Shown: positions 23,645-35,820, numbered from the stretch's first letter. The stretch is DNA of 64,000 bases from Ceratotherium simum simum (GCF_000283155.1 NW_004454178.1:24308099-24372098), one strand, 5' to 3'. A program made the numbers and translations. The notes: generated by a model from the sequence alone, not told the origin.

Positions 23645-24360
23645 GGAAACTTCTTAGTAAGCCAATGACTGGGGATTAATTAGCTACTGTTTTCTCTCGA
23701 AGATGGCTTTGGGTGAACAACGAGACATGAACTTGGAGAAAAACACAATGGCCTTGGGAACCATGGAGGGTGCCCAGATATAAAACCTGATGAATTTCTG
23801 TTAGATGAGGTGCAGAGAGATTGAAGTAAAGGAAAGGGAGGCTTCCACACATGACTCCCACGTTAGCCAGTTCACCAGGGGAAGAAAAGGCAGACATGCC
23901 AGGGGGTCCCCTTGACCAGCCTCTAACCTGGGTGATCAAGGAAGCGTGGGCCAGGCAAGGAGTCTGGGGCTGGGGGACCATGCCAACCGCAGATTCCTCT
24001 GAGACACTTGTGCTTGACGGCCATGCCAGGCAAGCCAATCAAACTAACAAACAGGGGCTGTCTGCCAAAACGCACCGAGAAGAACTCAGCAGTCCAGGCT
24101 CCCAGGCAGCTCCCTCTTCCTTTGTTCCACCTCTGTGCAACTCAACTCCCCATATCGTAAACACTCCTCTGCATAAATGAGAAACTGGCAGACAAAAGAT
24201 GCAAGCAATTTAAAATTTTCCCTTTACCTCCACCGGAACCTTGAAAGAGCTAGTTTGAGATGTAAACACTAACTTCAGAATCCATCTCCACCCCCATGCT
24301 GGGCAGGATTAGACTTCCCTCTATAAGGATTTAAAAACCAGCACATCAACCACAACAAAC
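23645..24360. other. Unassigned DNA
   Basis: No repeat family recognised. The overlapping opposite-strand frames 23676-24038 (minus) and 23851-24180 (plus) of 109-120 codons look like a chance result of GC-richer sequence; neither translation has family features. Confidence 0.5.
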
Positions 24361-24364
24361 TAGG

Positions 24365-25560
24365 CATGTGAATCTATTAATTAATTCCACATTTAATAAG
24401 TCAAAAGAAGGAAATAATATGGTCAATTCAATAAATGCCAATGAACTCGTTTGATAAAGTTGAACCTATCTTAATTAATTTCACATGGACACATACTAAA
24501 CACACAAGCCTCATATATAGGAATGCATTATAGTTCTTTAATATGTGCTTTAAAATCTCAAAACAAAAATCATTGTCATGCTTAATGGTGACACATAAAG
24601 CCATTCAAATTAAAGTCAAGACAGTAAAAAGGGCGCTTATGTCCACTATTATTATTTAAAGTTGTTTTGGAAATATCAGCCAATGCAGTTAGATAAGAGA
24701 CCATTTGAAGACAATATAATTGCATATGAAAAAACACAAAATAATCAGCTGAAAAAATTATTAAAATTGATAGGAGAATTTAGTGAGTGGTGTGACTTTA
24801 AAATTAATATTCAAAAATCAATAGCTTTGCCTTAATTGAAAAATAAACATTTAGAAAATATAACAGAAGGAGCACTTTCATTTACAATAGCAATAACATT
24901 TGAATAGCTAGGAATGAATTTTATAAGTCAATTGCAGGACCCATGTGAGGAAAATATTTTATTCTACAGAGAGAGATAAATTCTACTGTGAGTAAATGAG
25001 ATAACATAGCCTCTCCTTGGAATGGGAGACTCAGTAGTGTAGGGAAATAAATTACCCTAAATTAGGCTATGTATTCCATGAAATATTAAGTAAACTACCA
25101 ATAAGATACTTTGGAATTTCACAACACGATATTAAATTACATGTGGGAAAATAAGTGTATAAGAATGATCAAGGGATTTGTGAAAAAGATGAGTGATGAG
25201 GGTTCTCTCTCCCAGATATTAAAATGTTTCATTATTCCAGATAAATCAGAATACCTTGCACTGGAGCATGGATAAACAGAATCACTGAGCTGAACAGATA
25301 GGCCTGAAATACCTATGGGACTTTAGTTGTTTCTGTATAATAGAGCTGACAAGTTAAAGTCATGGAGGAAGAAATTGGAGAACTGACAAGTTACAGTCTT
25401 TAGGGGAAAAGCAAGTTACAGAGCAATATGTATAGTATGATCCCATTGTGTAAATAGAACAGCGGTAGATTAAAAATTTTCTGGAAGGATTGATGGGAAA
25501 ATGATGACGATGATTAAATCTTTGCTGGAGAGTTTGGGAGTTAGTAGTAGGAAGAGGGAA
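24365..25560 (+). mobile_element. Old L1, ORF2 C-terminal half and 3' UTR, plus strand
   Basis: Reads as degraded L1 ORF2 on the plus strand: the region around 'atggtcaattcaataaatgcc', 'cttaatggtgacacataaagcc' and 'ttggaaatatcagccaatgcagttag' corresponds to the reverse transcriptase core (the 'AILPN GE' to 'LARAIRQ' span). Later parts match the thumb and the 3' UTR ('gcaagttacagagcaatatg'). It continues past the ERE at 25571-25784 to about 25900. No frame longer than a few dozen codons survives. Confidence 0.7.
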
Positions 25561-25570
25561 AGAGCTTTTT

Positions 25571-25784
25571 TTTTTTTTTTTTTTTTTTTTTTCTTTCTTT
25601 CTTTTCCCCCAAAGCCCCAGTAGATAGTTGTATGTCGTACTTGCAAATCCTTCTAGTTGCTGTATGTGGGACGCAGCCTCAGCATGGCCGGAGAAGCGGC
25701 GTGTCGGTGCACGCCCGGGATCCAAACCCGGGCCGCCAGCAGTGGAGCGCGTGCACTTAACCGCTAAGCCACGGGGCCGGCCCC
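25571..25784 (-). mobile_element. ERE SINE (ERE2-type), minus strand, with target duplication
   Basis: A long T run (reversed tail) is followed by the reverse complement of the ERE body: 'ccccagtagatagttgtatg', 'gggatccaaacccgggccgcc' and finally 'taagccacggggccggcccc', the tRNA-derived head. A 14-bp repeat GGAAAGAGCTTTTT flanks it at 25557-25570 and 25785-25798. ERE SINEs are restricted to Perissodactyla, so this copy supports the species assignment. The head keeps a recognisable pol III B-box. Confidence 0.95.
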
Positions 25785-25899
25785 GGAAAGAGCTTTTTAC
25801 TTCACTAAGTTTGGGGGAAAATGACTTTAGTGTTTTGAAAACAAAAAGATATATGTCTTTATATAGATAATACAAACAACACGAAAAATTTATAAAAGA

Positions 25900-27400
25900 A
25901 AAAAATAAGATTCGTCTAACTTAAGTCTAGAAATGTCATGATAGATACACCAATATACTGATAACAGATGGATAGAAATAGTTTTATAAAAATTATATCA
26001 TACCATAAATGTTATTTATCAAAAGTGCACTAAATTTAATTTTAAGGAATTTCAAACAAGTGCTTCTTTGCTTCTTTATGATGAGAAAACAAATTAGTTT
26101 CTAAAACACTCCTAGAAGGTTAAGAAAAAAAATGTTGAATAAACAATTAATAGGTTAGAATCACTACATTATTTTAGTTGCCTATTTTAACTTTTCACAG
26201 TTCCTGTTAATTCGCTATAAAAGATGAAGGAACGAGGGCACTTACCCTCCCTCCACCCTGCCTCTCACTGCCTACCAAGTTTCAGCAGCCATATTTGTAT
26301 ATTTGGAAGTTTATGGTGTGCACAATCTGTTTGGTAACAATAATTCCCAGAACTGCTTAGTCCCGACTCTACATTTAAACATGTGCGTTGTTTTCCACAC
26401 GTTAATATTCCATAGCTTTCTCATTCTTGAGTTGCTCATTTGGATTCATCGTTTGGTTAACTGGGTTTTCCAGGAGTAGCTGGTGGAGGCTAAGGCTCCT
26501 GAGTTCTTCCTGTATGAGAGTAACCATGTGTTGCCTCTACTTTTGGAGGGCAATGTGGCTGCAGAAGAAGAATGAGGTGCTGCTTCAATTCTCCTTGACA
26601 ATCCCGTAGGTCCTTCACCATGGGAGTGTTCTGGGCGGAGGGAGGAGGTCAACACAAGTGCCTCCCTTGGAATAACATCACTTTGGCCCGGGATGCTTAG
26701 GTGATTCCCATGTGGTTCTTTGTTATTATATTAAACGCATTAGATACATCACACACACACGTACCCCCCCACACACACAATATTGCCTAGCAGCACATTG
26801 TAAGGGCTATATAATGTGACTATTATTATTCTTATTTTCTTTATTCTTAAAATGTAGTCACTTCAGCAGAATATGTCCATTCATCTATCAGAATCAATTT
26901 TTCCTGAAACATGATGTCCCCATCTGATGTACAGATTGAGGAATATTTTTATTTCTGGTAGATTTTTTAAAGTATCTTTGAGTATTTTACATATTTTAAC
27001 ATTTGTTCTATTATCTTATTCATAATTATCCCTGTTCTTTTCTATTTTATTTTGTACAAATCCTTAAGTCTGCCCATCATGTCCTTGACAGTATCTCCAG
27101 TATATATTTTGTATCTCTTCTAGTAGGATTTTTAATTAGTTTTAATTATTTCTTTAATTTCAAGGAATTCTGTCTATAATAAATATATGTAATAAAAACA
27201 AACTCAATTAATACCAAAGTGTATTCAGAAAAAGTTAAGTTTTTCTCTCACTGTAGACACTCAGACTCTCAGTCTGTCATTTCCAGATTTTTGTGTATCT
27301 TTCTAGAAATTTTCTTCACAAATTGCAACATAATCTACACAAGGAGCAGCATACCAAAACAGTTTTTAAAAAAATCATTTCATGTCAGCACATATAAGTT
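25900..27400. other. Unassigned AT-rich DNA with (CA)n
   Basis: No gene recognised. A short (CA)n with an interrupting C run lies at 26749-26780. The stretch 26860-27200 is very AT-rich and may be an old L1 remnant. Opposite-strand frames at 26427-26655 are probably chance. Confidence 0.45.
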
Positions 27401-27404
27401 TACT

Positions 27405-27600
27405 TTATAGCTTTTCATGACTGCATAATATTTCCTTTGGTATAATATCATAAATTATTTATGAATATTTAGGTTTTCCTACTTTTCCACTTTTCATATT
27501 TTATTTTAAAAAATGCTATTTATTACAACTATCTTTGCATACATGTGCAAGAATATCTAGGATAAAAGTCTAAACACAGAATTGCTATTTAAAATACCAT
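27405..27600 (-). mobile_element. Old L1 3' fragment, minus strand
   Basis: The order 'tgactgcataatatttcc', 'aaattatttatgaatatttagg', 'tatttattacaactatctttgc', 'atacatgtgcaagaatatc' follows the reversed 3' portion of ancient L1s, similar in kind to the copy at 19630-20075. Confidence 0.5.
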
Positions 27601-27609
27601 ATACTATAG

Positions 27610-27795
27610 CAGTGGGGACATTTGGCAATGTCTGGAGACATTTTTTGTTGTCATAACTAGGAGAGGTGATTCTACTGGCATCTAGTGAGTAGAGGCCAGA
27701 GATAAGGCTAAACATCCTACAATTCATAGGACAAACCCCTACAACAAAGAATTACCTGGTTAGTAGTTCTGAAGTTCTGAAGTTGAGACACCCTG
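27610..27795 (+). mobile_element. MER5A-like hAT-Charlie MITE
   Basis: Contains 'ggacatttggcaatgtctgg', 'ctactggcatctagtgagtag' and 'taaacatcctacaattcatagg' and ends 'gttgagacaccctg', the MER5A order. The left end appears internally shortened (CAGTGGGGACA). An imperfect 8-bp target duplication flanks it: TACTATAG at 27602-27609 and TGATACAG at 27796-27803 (6 of 8). Confidence 0.85.
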
Positions 27796-28079
27796 TGATA
27801 CAGAACATAAAGCATTAATGTATACGTCTTAAGCTCAGGTTGTGTGAGCAAGATGCAAATAGAGCCCAAGGAAATGAGAGGGGACCATGGAAAACCAGTG
27901 TCTGATTAGGGATAAATGACGTATAAAAAACACATAACAACACAGGAATAATGCATAATTTAGGGAAAAATGAAGACACAACACTAAAAAGGGAAGTAGT
28001 AATTATATTAGAAAGATCAAGGAACAGAAATAACACAGCACTAAACTAAATAATAGTATATGGGTCAGGCATTAAAATA

Positions 28080-31000
28080 TAATAAGAATAAAAATAATTC
28101 CATAATAACTAAAATTTATTAGGTTGAACCATTCGAAAGTACCATTTTCTAAAGCGAAGAAAAGTCAAACATTGGCAATTTCATATAAGTCAACCTAGTA
28201 TTGGTCACCTACTCTTTGATAAGGAGTGGGATAAGCATGATAAATACATTATCTAAGATCTTTAAGACGGTCCCACAATGTAATTCTCAGGGCATCTGTG
28301 CTCTGAAAGATTAAGAGTCTTGTCTAAGATCAAAGAGAAAGTAAGTGCATAACCAGAATTGAGCCCTAGTTTATCTTCTGTCAAAACCCATACTCTATAT
28401 TCTTCACTGTGAAGCTAATATCCACACAGAATAGAGAAACATAAAAGAGATGAATGAAATTAAAAAGAAGATCATCAAAGAAAAAGAAAGGCAAGGGAGG
28501 TCCAATGCACAGACAGTGGGCACCCTGACGATGGAGGCCCGACCCACAGATAGTGGGCGTCTCAAATGTAGGGAATAGAACAGACAAAATAGAGAAGCGT
28601 ATTCAGAGGTATCAGAGAAGAAATTGTTCTCCAAGTGAAGGAAGAACTCAATCTGCTGCTTGAAAGACCACATCATATTCCTGGAAAATTTTAATAGAGA
28701 AAATAGATCCTGAAATATATCCTGGTAAAATTCTTTAAAGATGCAGGAAGAATACCACACACTTCCAAGCAGAAAACATATAATTAGGATAAGGAGAAGA
28801 AAAATTAAGCACTACTGTACTTAGAGTTTCCCACAACACAACTCTATCATGGAAGCAAAGTTCATGGAATTTTTAGAGGAAAATGCAAGCCCCAAGTGTT
28901 GTACCCAACATAGTTATTTTTCATGTATAAAGTCGACAAGAAGTCCTTATCTAAAATGTGATGAACTCCTCCTGAACAAACTAGGAAGCCGTACTTGAAA
29001 TGATGGAAAATAAAGAACTTAGACAAGTGGAAGATATTATGAAAGGGCTGGTAGTGAGCATTTAAATGCAGGACTAAAGGTAAACAATTACAGTGATTAT
29101 AACACACTGTAAAAGTCAACATTTTGAAAGAAGAGATTATAAACTAAAATGGAAAAATAATCTATGATAAAGAGGGACTAAAATTACTGTGCTGGTTAAT
29201 AAAAGGAAGAAGAAGGAGTGGGCTGAAATGGACCAAAAAAATCTGATTTTCATAGCAGAAAGGCAAGAAATTATTTCATTTTTAAAATTTTGTTTCTAGG
29301 GTTGAAAAAAAGTGAATGCTATCTATCCATATTATTTAAAGCTATGAAATTAGTCACTAGCAGCACTAAGGACAAATTATATAGCTCTTAAATTATCACA
29401 AGATGAAAAAATATTGATCATAAAATGAAAGATACGAAAGAAATAGAAAGTATTTCATTCTGACTGAAGGGGGGAGCATGGATAACTTAATATGTGAAAA
29501 CTTATTAGCATAATTCCCTATGTTGCCAGATTTATGAAGAAACCATATGGTCATCTCAGGAAATGCAGAAAAAACATTCAATTAAATTTAACACTCATAT
29601 GTGATCAAATAACAACTCTCAGCAAACTAATAAGAAAAGGGAACGTTCTTAACTTAATAAAAGACATCAACAAAATAGTTAGAAATTATCCTATGCAAGT
29701 GTTGAAACATTAGAAACATTTATTTTGAAGTGAAGAACAAGAAAATGTTGCCTATTATCATTGTTTCTAATTCATAGTGTATTGGAACCCCAGCAAGTAT
29801 AACAAGACAAGGGAAAAAGACTTCCTCCTCCCACAAAATAATTCTCGAACTAAATAAAATATAGAAATTGGAAAGAAAGAAATTGAAAAGAAAGAAACAC
29901 AGTTATTATTTCCAACAACCATGAATTAGAGCATATAATTATAAGTTTCTGCCAACAACACAGCAAAACTCACAAGAATCTGGGAATAAATCTAACAAAA
30001 GACGAATATGACTTTTATTGAGAAAATTATAACACAATTTAAAAATAACTAAATAAGTGGAAATGCATTCTGTGTATACAAGTGGGAAAACAACTTCACA
30101 GAGATATCAATTCCCTCTAAATTAACTTGTGAATTCCATACAATTCCAGTCAAAATCCCGTGGGGCTGTCAATGAAACTTGACATTAGCTTTTATCATAA
30201 AATCTACACGGAAGAGTAAAGAGCTTAGAGAAGAGGTTCTGAAAAAGGAAGAGTGTGAGAAGTCAGGTAGGCAGGAAAAACTGACCATTTCTCCTGACTT
30301 CATAACATTATAGTGTTCAGAACAGGGTGATATACTTGAAGAGATGAGCAAATAAACCAAAAAACAAAAAACAAAACAAAGCAAAGGGATCAGAAGCTGA
30401 TCCACATATATTTATTCTACCAGAATTCTATGAAAGCTCTATGACAAAACAATGGCAGAAAGACTAGATGATGCAGTATTGGTACTAGAACATTACCCAT
30501 CAAGTGGGGAAAGTGAAGTTAAATACACACCTGACACCATGTCCCATGACCAATTCCAGGTAGCTAAAGAAATAAGTTTGAAAAGTAAAACTTTAAGCTT
30601 TGTAGAAGAAAAAATAAGACAACAGCCAAGGTTGGTGAAAAAAGACCACACTTCTGTCCTGTGAGTGTGTCGAGGGGGATGTTGGGGCTGGGAACGTAAA
30701 TGGGATGATTTCTCTGGAAAATGATTTGCCTGTTCTAGTGAAGTTGGTGATGGGTATATGCTCCGTTCCTACATTTCACTAGCTCAGAATAGATTCCACA
30801 GAAAATCTCACATACGAAGATGTCCGTTATAGCATTATTTGTAAAAGGGAAGATTTGAAAATACCTAAATGCCAATACACGGGAAAATGGATAAATTATG
30901 CCGTATTCACATAAAAGAATCCTACATAGATCTGAATATGCCCATATGGAGTAGAAGAGGATGGGGACAGAAACTTCAACTATATGAAGAATACTGCATC

Positions 31001-31262
31001 TTTTAAAAGAAATATATCTGAAGCAAGAATAGAAAATGCAGTTGAATACTATGTTGACAACTGGCACTGGTGTTCCTCATGGGGACAAATTTGTCTGTTT
31101 AGGAAAAACTGGCTTAATAAACTCCTTTAGGTCCAGAAAGGAAAACCAAGACAGTATATTTTGGAGAAAAAGACATCTGAAAGAGGATACTCCATGCTAT
31201 TATATCATGATTAATTTAGGAATGTGAGATCATAGAAAATGTTTACTTAAATGCTGAATATT
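28080..31262 (+). mobile_element. Old L1 (ORF1/ORF2 remnants), plus strand
   Basis: 28080-29150 is A-rich sequence compatible with an L1 or HAL1 ORF1/5' region (weak). 29450-30180 reads clearly as ORF2 around the reverse transcriptase core and thumb, ending with 'catacaattccagtcaaaatcc'. 30180-30700 is the ORF2 C-terminal region; the 70-codon frame at 30452-30664 falls here and is an L1 shadow, not a gene. 30740-31262 is the 3' UTR ('cagaaaatctcacatacgaag', 'aatacctaaatgccaatac'). The 3' end continues after the ERE at 31524-31806. Confidence 0.6.
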
Positions 31263-31265
31263 CTT

Positions 31266-31511
31266 GGGGCTGGCCCGGTGGTGTAGTAGTTAAATTCGTG
31301 TGCTCTGCTTCAGTGGTCCAGGGTTTGCGGGTTTGGATCCTGAGCGCGGACCTACTCACCGCTTATCAAGCCATGCCGTGGCATGCCTCTCACATATAAA
31401 GTAGAGGAAGATGGGCATGGATGTTAGCCCAAGGCCAATCTTCCTCAGCAAAAAAGAGGAGGATTGGTAACAGATATTAGCTCAGGGCTAATCTTCCTCA
31501 CAAAAAAAAAA
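31266..31511 (+). mobile_element. ERE SINE (ERE1/ERE3-type), plus strand
   Basis: Starts 'GGGGCTGGCCCGGTGGTG', carries a tRNA-like head with 'gggtttggatcctgag' at the B-box position, then 'ggaagatgggcatggatg' and 'gctaatcttcctcac' before the A-rich tail. Flanked by GCTGAATATTCT (31253-31264) and GTTGAGTATTCT (31512-31523), an old 12-bp target duplication with two mismatches. It interrupts an L1 3' UTR. Confidence 0.9.
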
Positions 31512-31523
31512 GTTGAGTATTCT

Positions 31524-31806
31524 ACTCTGAATGATCCTAGAATGGTGGATACATGTCATTATGAATTTGTCCAAATCCATAGAATGTACACCACCAAGAG
31601 TGAATCCTAACGTTAACTACGGACCCTAGGCGATAATGACGGGTCAATGTAGAGTCATCTGTTGTAACAAATGGACCACTCTGGTGGAGGATGTTGATAA
31701 TGGAGGAGGTTGTGCATGTGTAGGGGCAGGGAACACATGGGAAATCTCTGTACGTTCCACTCAATTTTGCTGTGAAGCTAGAATATCTCTAAAAAATGAA
31801 GTCCAT
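31524..31806 (+). mobile_element. L1 3' UTR end, plus strand
   Basis: Continues the L1 broken by the ERE: 'cctaacgttaactacggacc', 'tgtaacaaatggaccactctgg', 'ttctacgttccactcaattttg'-like wording and 'gaatatctctaaaaaatgaag', the standard end of medium-aged mammalian L1s. Confidence 0.75.
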
Positions 31807-31924
31807 TAAAAATATCCCCAAATCTAATTTGTGATATATTTTTAAAAATTGAGTATTTTGGTTCAATGATTTTAATGTTTGCATATTTTACAATGATCTT
31901 TTGTAATTACGAAGTATAATTAAG

Positions 31925-32660
31925 AAGTTTCAACTACACCAGGAATCAAAGAAATGCAAATTACAACAAGAAAACACCATTTTGACAGAACAAATGGTCA
32001 AAAATGTGGTTAAAATGATACGACCCCTTATTGGTGAGAGTTCATGGAACAGACACTCTCCTCTACTGCTGGCAGAATGTAAATTAGTGCAGATTATCTG
32101 GAGGGCATCTAAATCCTGGAAAACATTCAGATCCTTGAAATTGTAATTCCACTTTAAGTAAATTAACCTCAGCCAAGGTCAGAGATGTGCAAAATATTTA
32201 CATAAAAGGGAGTATGTTGTTTTTTTACATTATAAAAATAAAATATAGGAGACCTCTTTATGCCCGATGGTAGGCATTTATTTAAATAAAGTAAGCTACA
32301 TCTATATGATGGAATACTACCCAATCATTAAAATAAATTTTTAAAAAACTATTCAGTTTTATGGTAAAATGTTTGTGATATATTGGTAAGCTTAAAAAGT
32401 AAATTTCAAAACAGTACTACAGTTTGAGTCCTATTTCTTGTGTATGTAGGTTTGTGTGTGTATCGTATATATACATTTGAGTACACAATAACAGGTGTAG
32501 AGGGAGAGAAAAGAGAGGAGGAAGACAAAGAGAGAGGTAGAATAAGTGAATAGAAGGAAATAGACCAAAATATTAAATGTGCTGATCTCTAGCAGGTTTC
32601 ACATAGTTTCTGTTTTTTCCCATCTTTGTACAGTGTACATATATTACTTTGATAGTGTTT
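31925..32660 (+). mobile_element. Second old L1 3' end, plus strand
   Basis: Separate L1 3' sequence: 'ggaatcaaagaaatgcaaatt', 'catggaacagacactctcctc', 'ctatatgatggaatactaccc' and 'taaaagtaaatttcaaaacag' in L1 order. It ends in a (GA)-rich stretch near 32500-32550 and a weak end-like region at 32580-32660. Confidence 0.65.
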
Positions 32661-32784
32661 TAAAATGCAAGGAAAAATATCTCTAGCTTGTGGAGCCAGA
32701 GGGCCCAGCGCCTTACTCATATGACCCGTGACCGGTGGAATCAGATTCCTTCTAGTCCAGATCAGTGTCTTTCCACTCACTCAG

Positions 32785-33014
32785 ATGCCAGATGGCAAGC
32801 GTAATTTAGAATTCACTCCTTCTGAATCCAGCCTTTGTATTGCAAAGCAATTTAGCAGTACAGAGGAAAGGAAAATGTTCTTGCAGAATATATTCAAGCA
32901 AATCAAGGAATCGGAAACATTGTCTGGTAACACAATTGTGAAATTCTTCATCTCCGTCGACGTGTACGGCCCCAATAAATCATCACGTGATGTTCAAATT
33001 CTTCAGAACGAACG
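32785..33014 (+). CDS. Candidate coding exon of unrecognised gene
   Basis: A 230-base open block with an acceptor (pyrimidine-rich lead ending 'ccactcactcag', 32784) and a strong donor (AACG|gtgaga, GT at 33015). The frame begins at a codon boundary and ends two bases into a codon; it is open from 32728 to a stop at 33016-33018, just inside the intron. The translation has an amphipathic, charged helix ('SSTEERKMFLQNIFKQIKES') that weakly recalls the last helix of a PH domain, then a beta-like segment ('TIVKFFISVDVYGPNK'). Nine CpGs survive in 230 bases while the next 400 bases keep about one, which suggests constraint. It is not part of the L1 just upstream. I cannot name the gene. A decayed pseudogene fragment or a chance frame remain possible. 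Confidence 0.45.
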
Positions 33015-33019
33015 GTGAG

Positions 33020-33765
33020 AAGTAAATTAGAATTCCACCAGGGCTTGAACTGAACATGAACTACTGGGGAGGAATACCATTTTTGTTATGAAAATAAAGG
33101 TACTAATTTGATAAGGAGATTAAGGGAGTGGATTGTGGGGAAGGGAGGTTCCCTTGTTAAAAATTTACCATTGTTAATGGAATTCATTAATTGCTCCCAT
33201 CTGCTATTTCTGGTTATAAAAATAGCAAACCAAGAAGGAAAATTATGGAGGTCTTACACCTCTGGAATGTCCTTATACTTTTTAAGGAATTGGACATTTA
33301 GCTTTTATACTTAGCAAAGAGTCAAGGCTTATTTAAATATAAAGTTCAGTGTTTATTTGCATAAATCTTTATGCAAGTGTCTATACCAATAACCGAGGAC
33401 AGCACTCACAGAGTGTTTCTGGAAATAAAATGAGCACAATGCAAAAGTCACTTAATCGCTTCAGGGGCAGAAGTTTTCTGGCTCACCTGTTAGGTGCAAT
33501 CTTACCATTCTGCAGTTAATAAGCTGACAGCGTCTTTGCTGATGCTAATATTTCATTTCCTATCTCCATTGTTCATCTGTCCAGTCACATGTGATCACTC
33601 TTCCTTAGTTGTTCTTGGATTTGGGGAATCATAATGATTTCAGAAGTGATGTCTATTCCTTCTGGAAATTCAGGAAAGGAAAGACTAGTTTATTTGAGGC
33701 TATGAATATATATTGTAAAAATATCACATAAGAAAAATTCCAGTAGGTAAAATAAGAGTTTATTT
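33020..33765. other. Unassigned AT-rich DNA (possible intron)
   Basis: Nothing recognised. If the block at 32785-33014 is an exon, this is the start of its downstream intron. The frame at 33108-33314 lacks splice support. Confidence 0.5.
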
Positions 33766-33769
33766 TTTT

Positions 33770-33965
33770 CAGCAAATTTGAGCACCTGCTCTGATCCGGC
33801 CTCTGCATCGGGACCTGCAGTTAGAGATATGATTAATACTCAGCCCCTGCCCTCAAGGAGTTCAGTGTTGGGGTTGGGGGGGCCTGCAAAAGTACAATTC
33901 AGTATGGCAAGTGTTTAGAGAAGTGGTTGGCACAAAGTACTCTTGTGGCATGTTAGTTCTGCCCA
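33770..33965 (-). mobile_element. L2 LINE 3' fragment, minus strand
   Basis: The order 'gagcacctgctctgatccgg', 'gcatcgggacctgcag', 'gatatgattaatactcagcc', 'cctgccctcaaggagttcag' is a diverged reverse complement of the L2 3' end. Confidence 0.65.
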
Positions 33966-34004
33966 AAGGCGTTGGGGACATGATAGTTATTTGTGCTATT
34001 CACA

Positions 34005-34260
34005 GATATCCTCATTCACCCAAGTATCTTCTCTCCTCCTATTGAGATTGGGCATGGACCTGTGTCTTGCTTTGCTGTGGTGATCATGGATGCTGGGCCT
34101 TCAACTAGGTTCCTGAGTGGTTAAAATAGACAGAGTCCCACTACTGACCACACTGGACATGTGATATGAGCAAGAAACAAGCCTTTGTTGTATGAAGCCA
34201 CTGAGATTCAGGGGCTGTTTGTTACTGCAACATAGCCCCGTCTGCTGACTAATACAGAGA
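34005..34260 (+). mobile_element. MaLR (MLT1-like) LTR fragment
   Basis: The right end 'gaagccactgagattcagg', 'ggctgtttgttactgcaac' and 'gactaatacag' is the pattern I associate with the 3' end of MLT1/MaLR solo LTRs. The left boundary is unclear. No internal retroviral coding sequence is present. The subfamily is not certain. Confidence 0.5.
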
Positions 34261-35575
34261 ATGACATGTGGGCTAAAGTTTGGAGAGTTTGACCAAGTAC
34301 AGAAGAACATGGAAAGTGGGAACAGCAAGAGTAGAGGCCCAAAGACCCAAAGCCACTTTCCTTTGCCTTGACTGCTCTCCCTTGTGTCTTTGTCTGCTCA
34401 GTGAATTTCTCCTCATCTCTTCCCAGACTGCTGGTTAAACATGCTGTATTGACCACAACCGTCTGTCTCCTCTCCTGCCCAAACTATACTGAAATGTCAG
34501 TAAAGGGACAGCCAAGGTGAGATTTTGCTGATAAAAATAGCAGAGGACAGGAAACCTCAACAGACAAGAGATGTCAACACAGTTTTGGATGATAAGAAGC
34601 AGATAGAAGAGGTACCACCTAAAGGAAGTTGGAGGGAAGAACTCGGAGTAGCAACCCAGTTCACCCTGCAGAGCCCCTGAGAGGCTCAGCACCCAGGGAG
34701 TGTGGACATGGGGAGTTACAGGACTGAAATCAGGGAAGTGTAGGAAGACCAGAAAATGGATGGGCAGATCACCAATCCTCCTCACCTACTGAGCACAGAC
34801 TTGCACCTACTTCCTCCAGGAACAAGATGGTGATGCCCTGGTCCTGGGTGCACCAATTGCAAAGAAAGTCGTGAGTGAGAATCAGAATTTAAAAGAAAAT
34901 CTTAATACTTAACAGTAAGACCCCTGGTTCTCTTCCCTGTAAGGCTTCCAAAATGTTGGCAGCCATGTATATGCCCCCAAAATAAAGATCTTTAGATACT
35001 GACCTTGGGGAATTCTTCAATAAAAGCAATCAACTTGCTTCTGTTAACAAGTCTTGTTGACTGAATCCCACTAGTCAACAAGCTCCGCTCATGCTTCCAG
35101 GGCTTTCGGTTAGTTGGTTAGTGACCCACATGAAATATGAGTGACGGACAAAGACCACCAATATTTTAGGGATGTCTCCAACTTGGAAGCATGAAAGTCA
35201 ATCAAACAAAGCCATGAACAAAAGGAGGCTGGAGGAAAGAGTGCAGAGACCAGAAGAAAAATTCCAAACAAACAAATGAAAAGTATTTTTGAGAAATAAT
35301 AGAAGATATTGCATCCATAACACGAGAACAGAATGTTTTTAGAAAAAATATGCAGAGAAATGAAAGAGTTCTGGGAAATTAAAATCATGAGCCAAAAGTT
35401 AAAAGATGAAATTGGATGATAGAGTTGAAGATTCTCTGATAAAGGGAATAAAAAGAAAAAGAGATAAATATATTAGAAGAAAATAAGGCACGGAGGATTA
35501 GTCTAGGAATTCCAACATTTGGGAGTTTCGGATAGAACAGATTAAACAGTGCAATTATCAAAAATATAATATAAC

Positions 35576-35820
35576 GGGCTGGCCTGGTGGCGCAAGTTGT
35601 TAAGTGCACGCGTTCCGCTGCAGCAGCCCGGGGTTCACCGGTTCAGATCCCGGGAGCGCACTGACGCACCGCTTGTCAAGCCATGCTGTGGCGGCGTCCC
35701 ATATAAAGTGGAGGAAGATGGGCATGGATGTTAGCCCAGGGCCAGTCTTCCTCAGCAAAAAAGAGGAGGAACTGGCATTGGATGTTAGCTCAGGGCTGGT
35801 CCTCCTCACAAAAATAAAAA
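35576..35820 (+). mobile_element. ERE SINE (ERE1/ERE3-type), plus strand
   Basis: Starts 'GGGCTGGCCTGGTGGCGC', with head 'ggttcagatcccgggagcg' (clear B-box), 'ccatgctgtggcggcgtcc', 'ggaagatgggcatggatg' and two 'ttcctca/tcctcc' tail modules. The A-rich target makes the duplication hard to define. It is less diverged than the copy at 31266, suggesting a younger insertion. Confidence 0.9.

Noticed and set aside
25360..25875. 171-codon minus-strand frame with a poly-lysine stretch
   Set aside because: It is the translation of an ERE SINE, its A/T tail and L1 flanks. The lysines come from the tail.
30452..30664. 70-codon ATG-initiated frame that looks protein-like
   Set aside because: It lies in the ORF2 C-terminal/3' part of an old plus-strand L1, so it is an L1 remnant and not a gene.
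31280..31360. tRNA-like sequence with A- and B-box character (also in the other EREs)
   Set aside because: These are the tRNA-derived heads of ERE SINEs, not functional tRNA genes. No cloverleaf with a proper anticodon arm is supported.
34005..34260. Possible endogenous retrovirus
   Set aside because: Only a MaLR-like LTR fragment is visible. There is no gag, pol or env sequence next to it.
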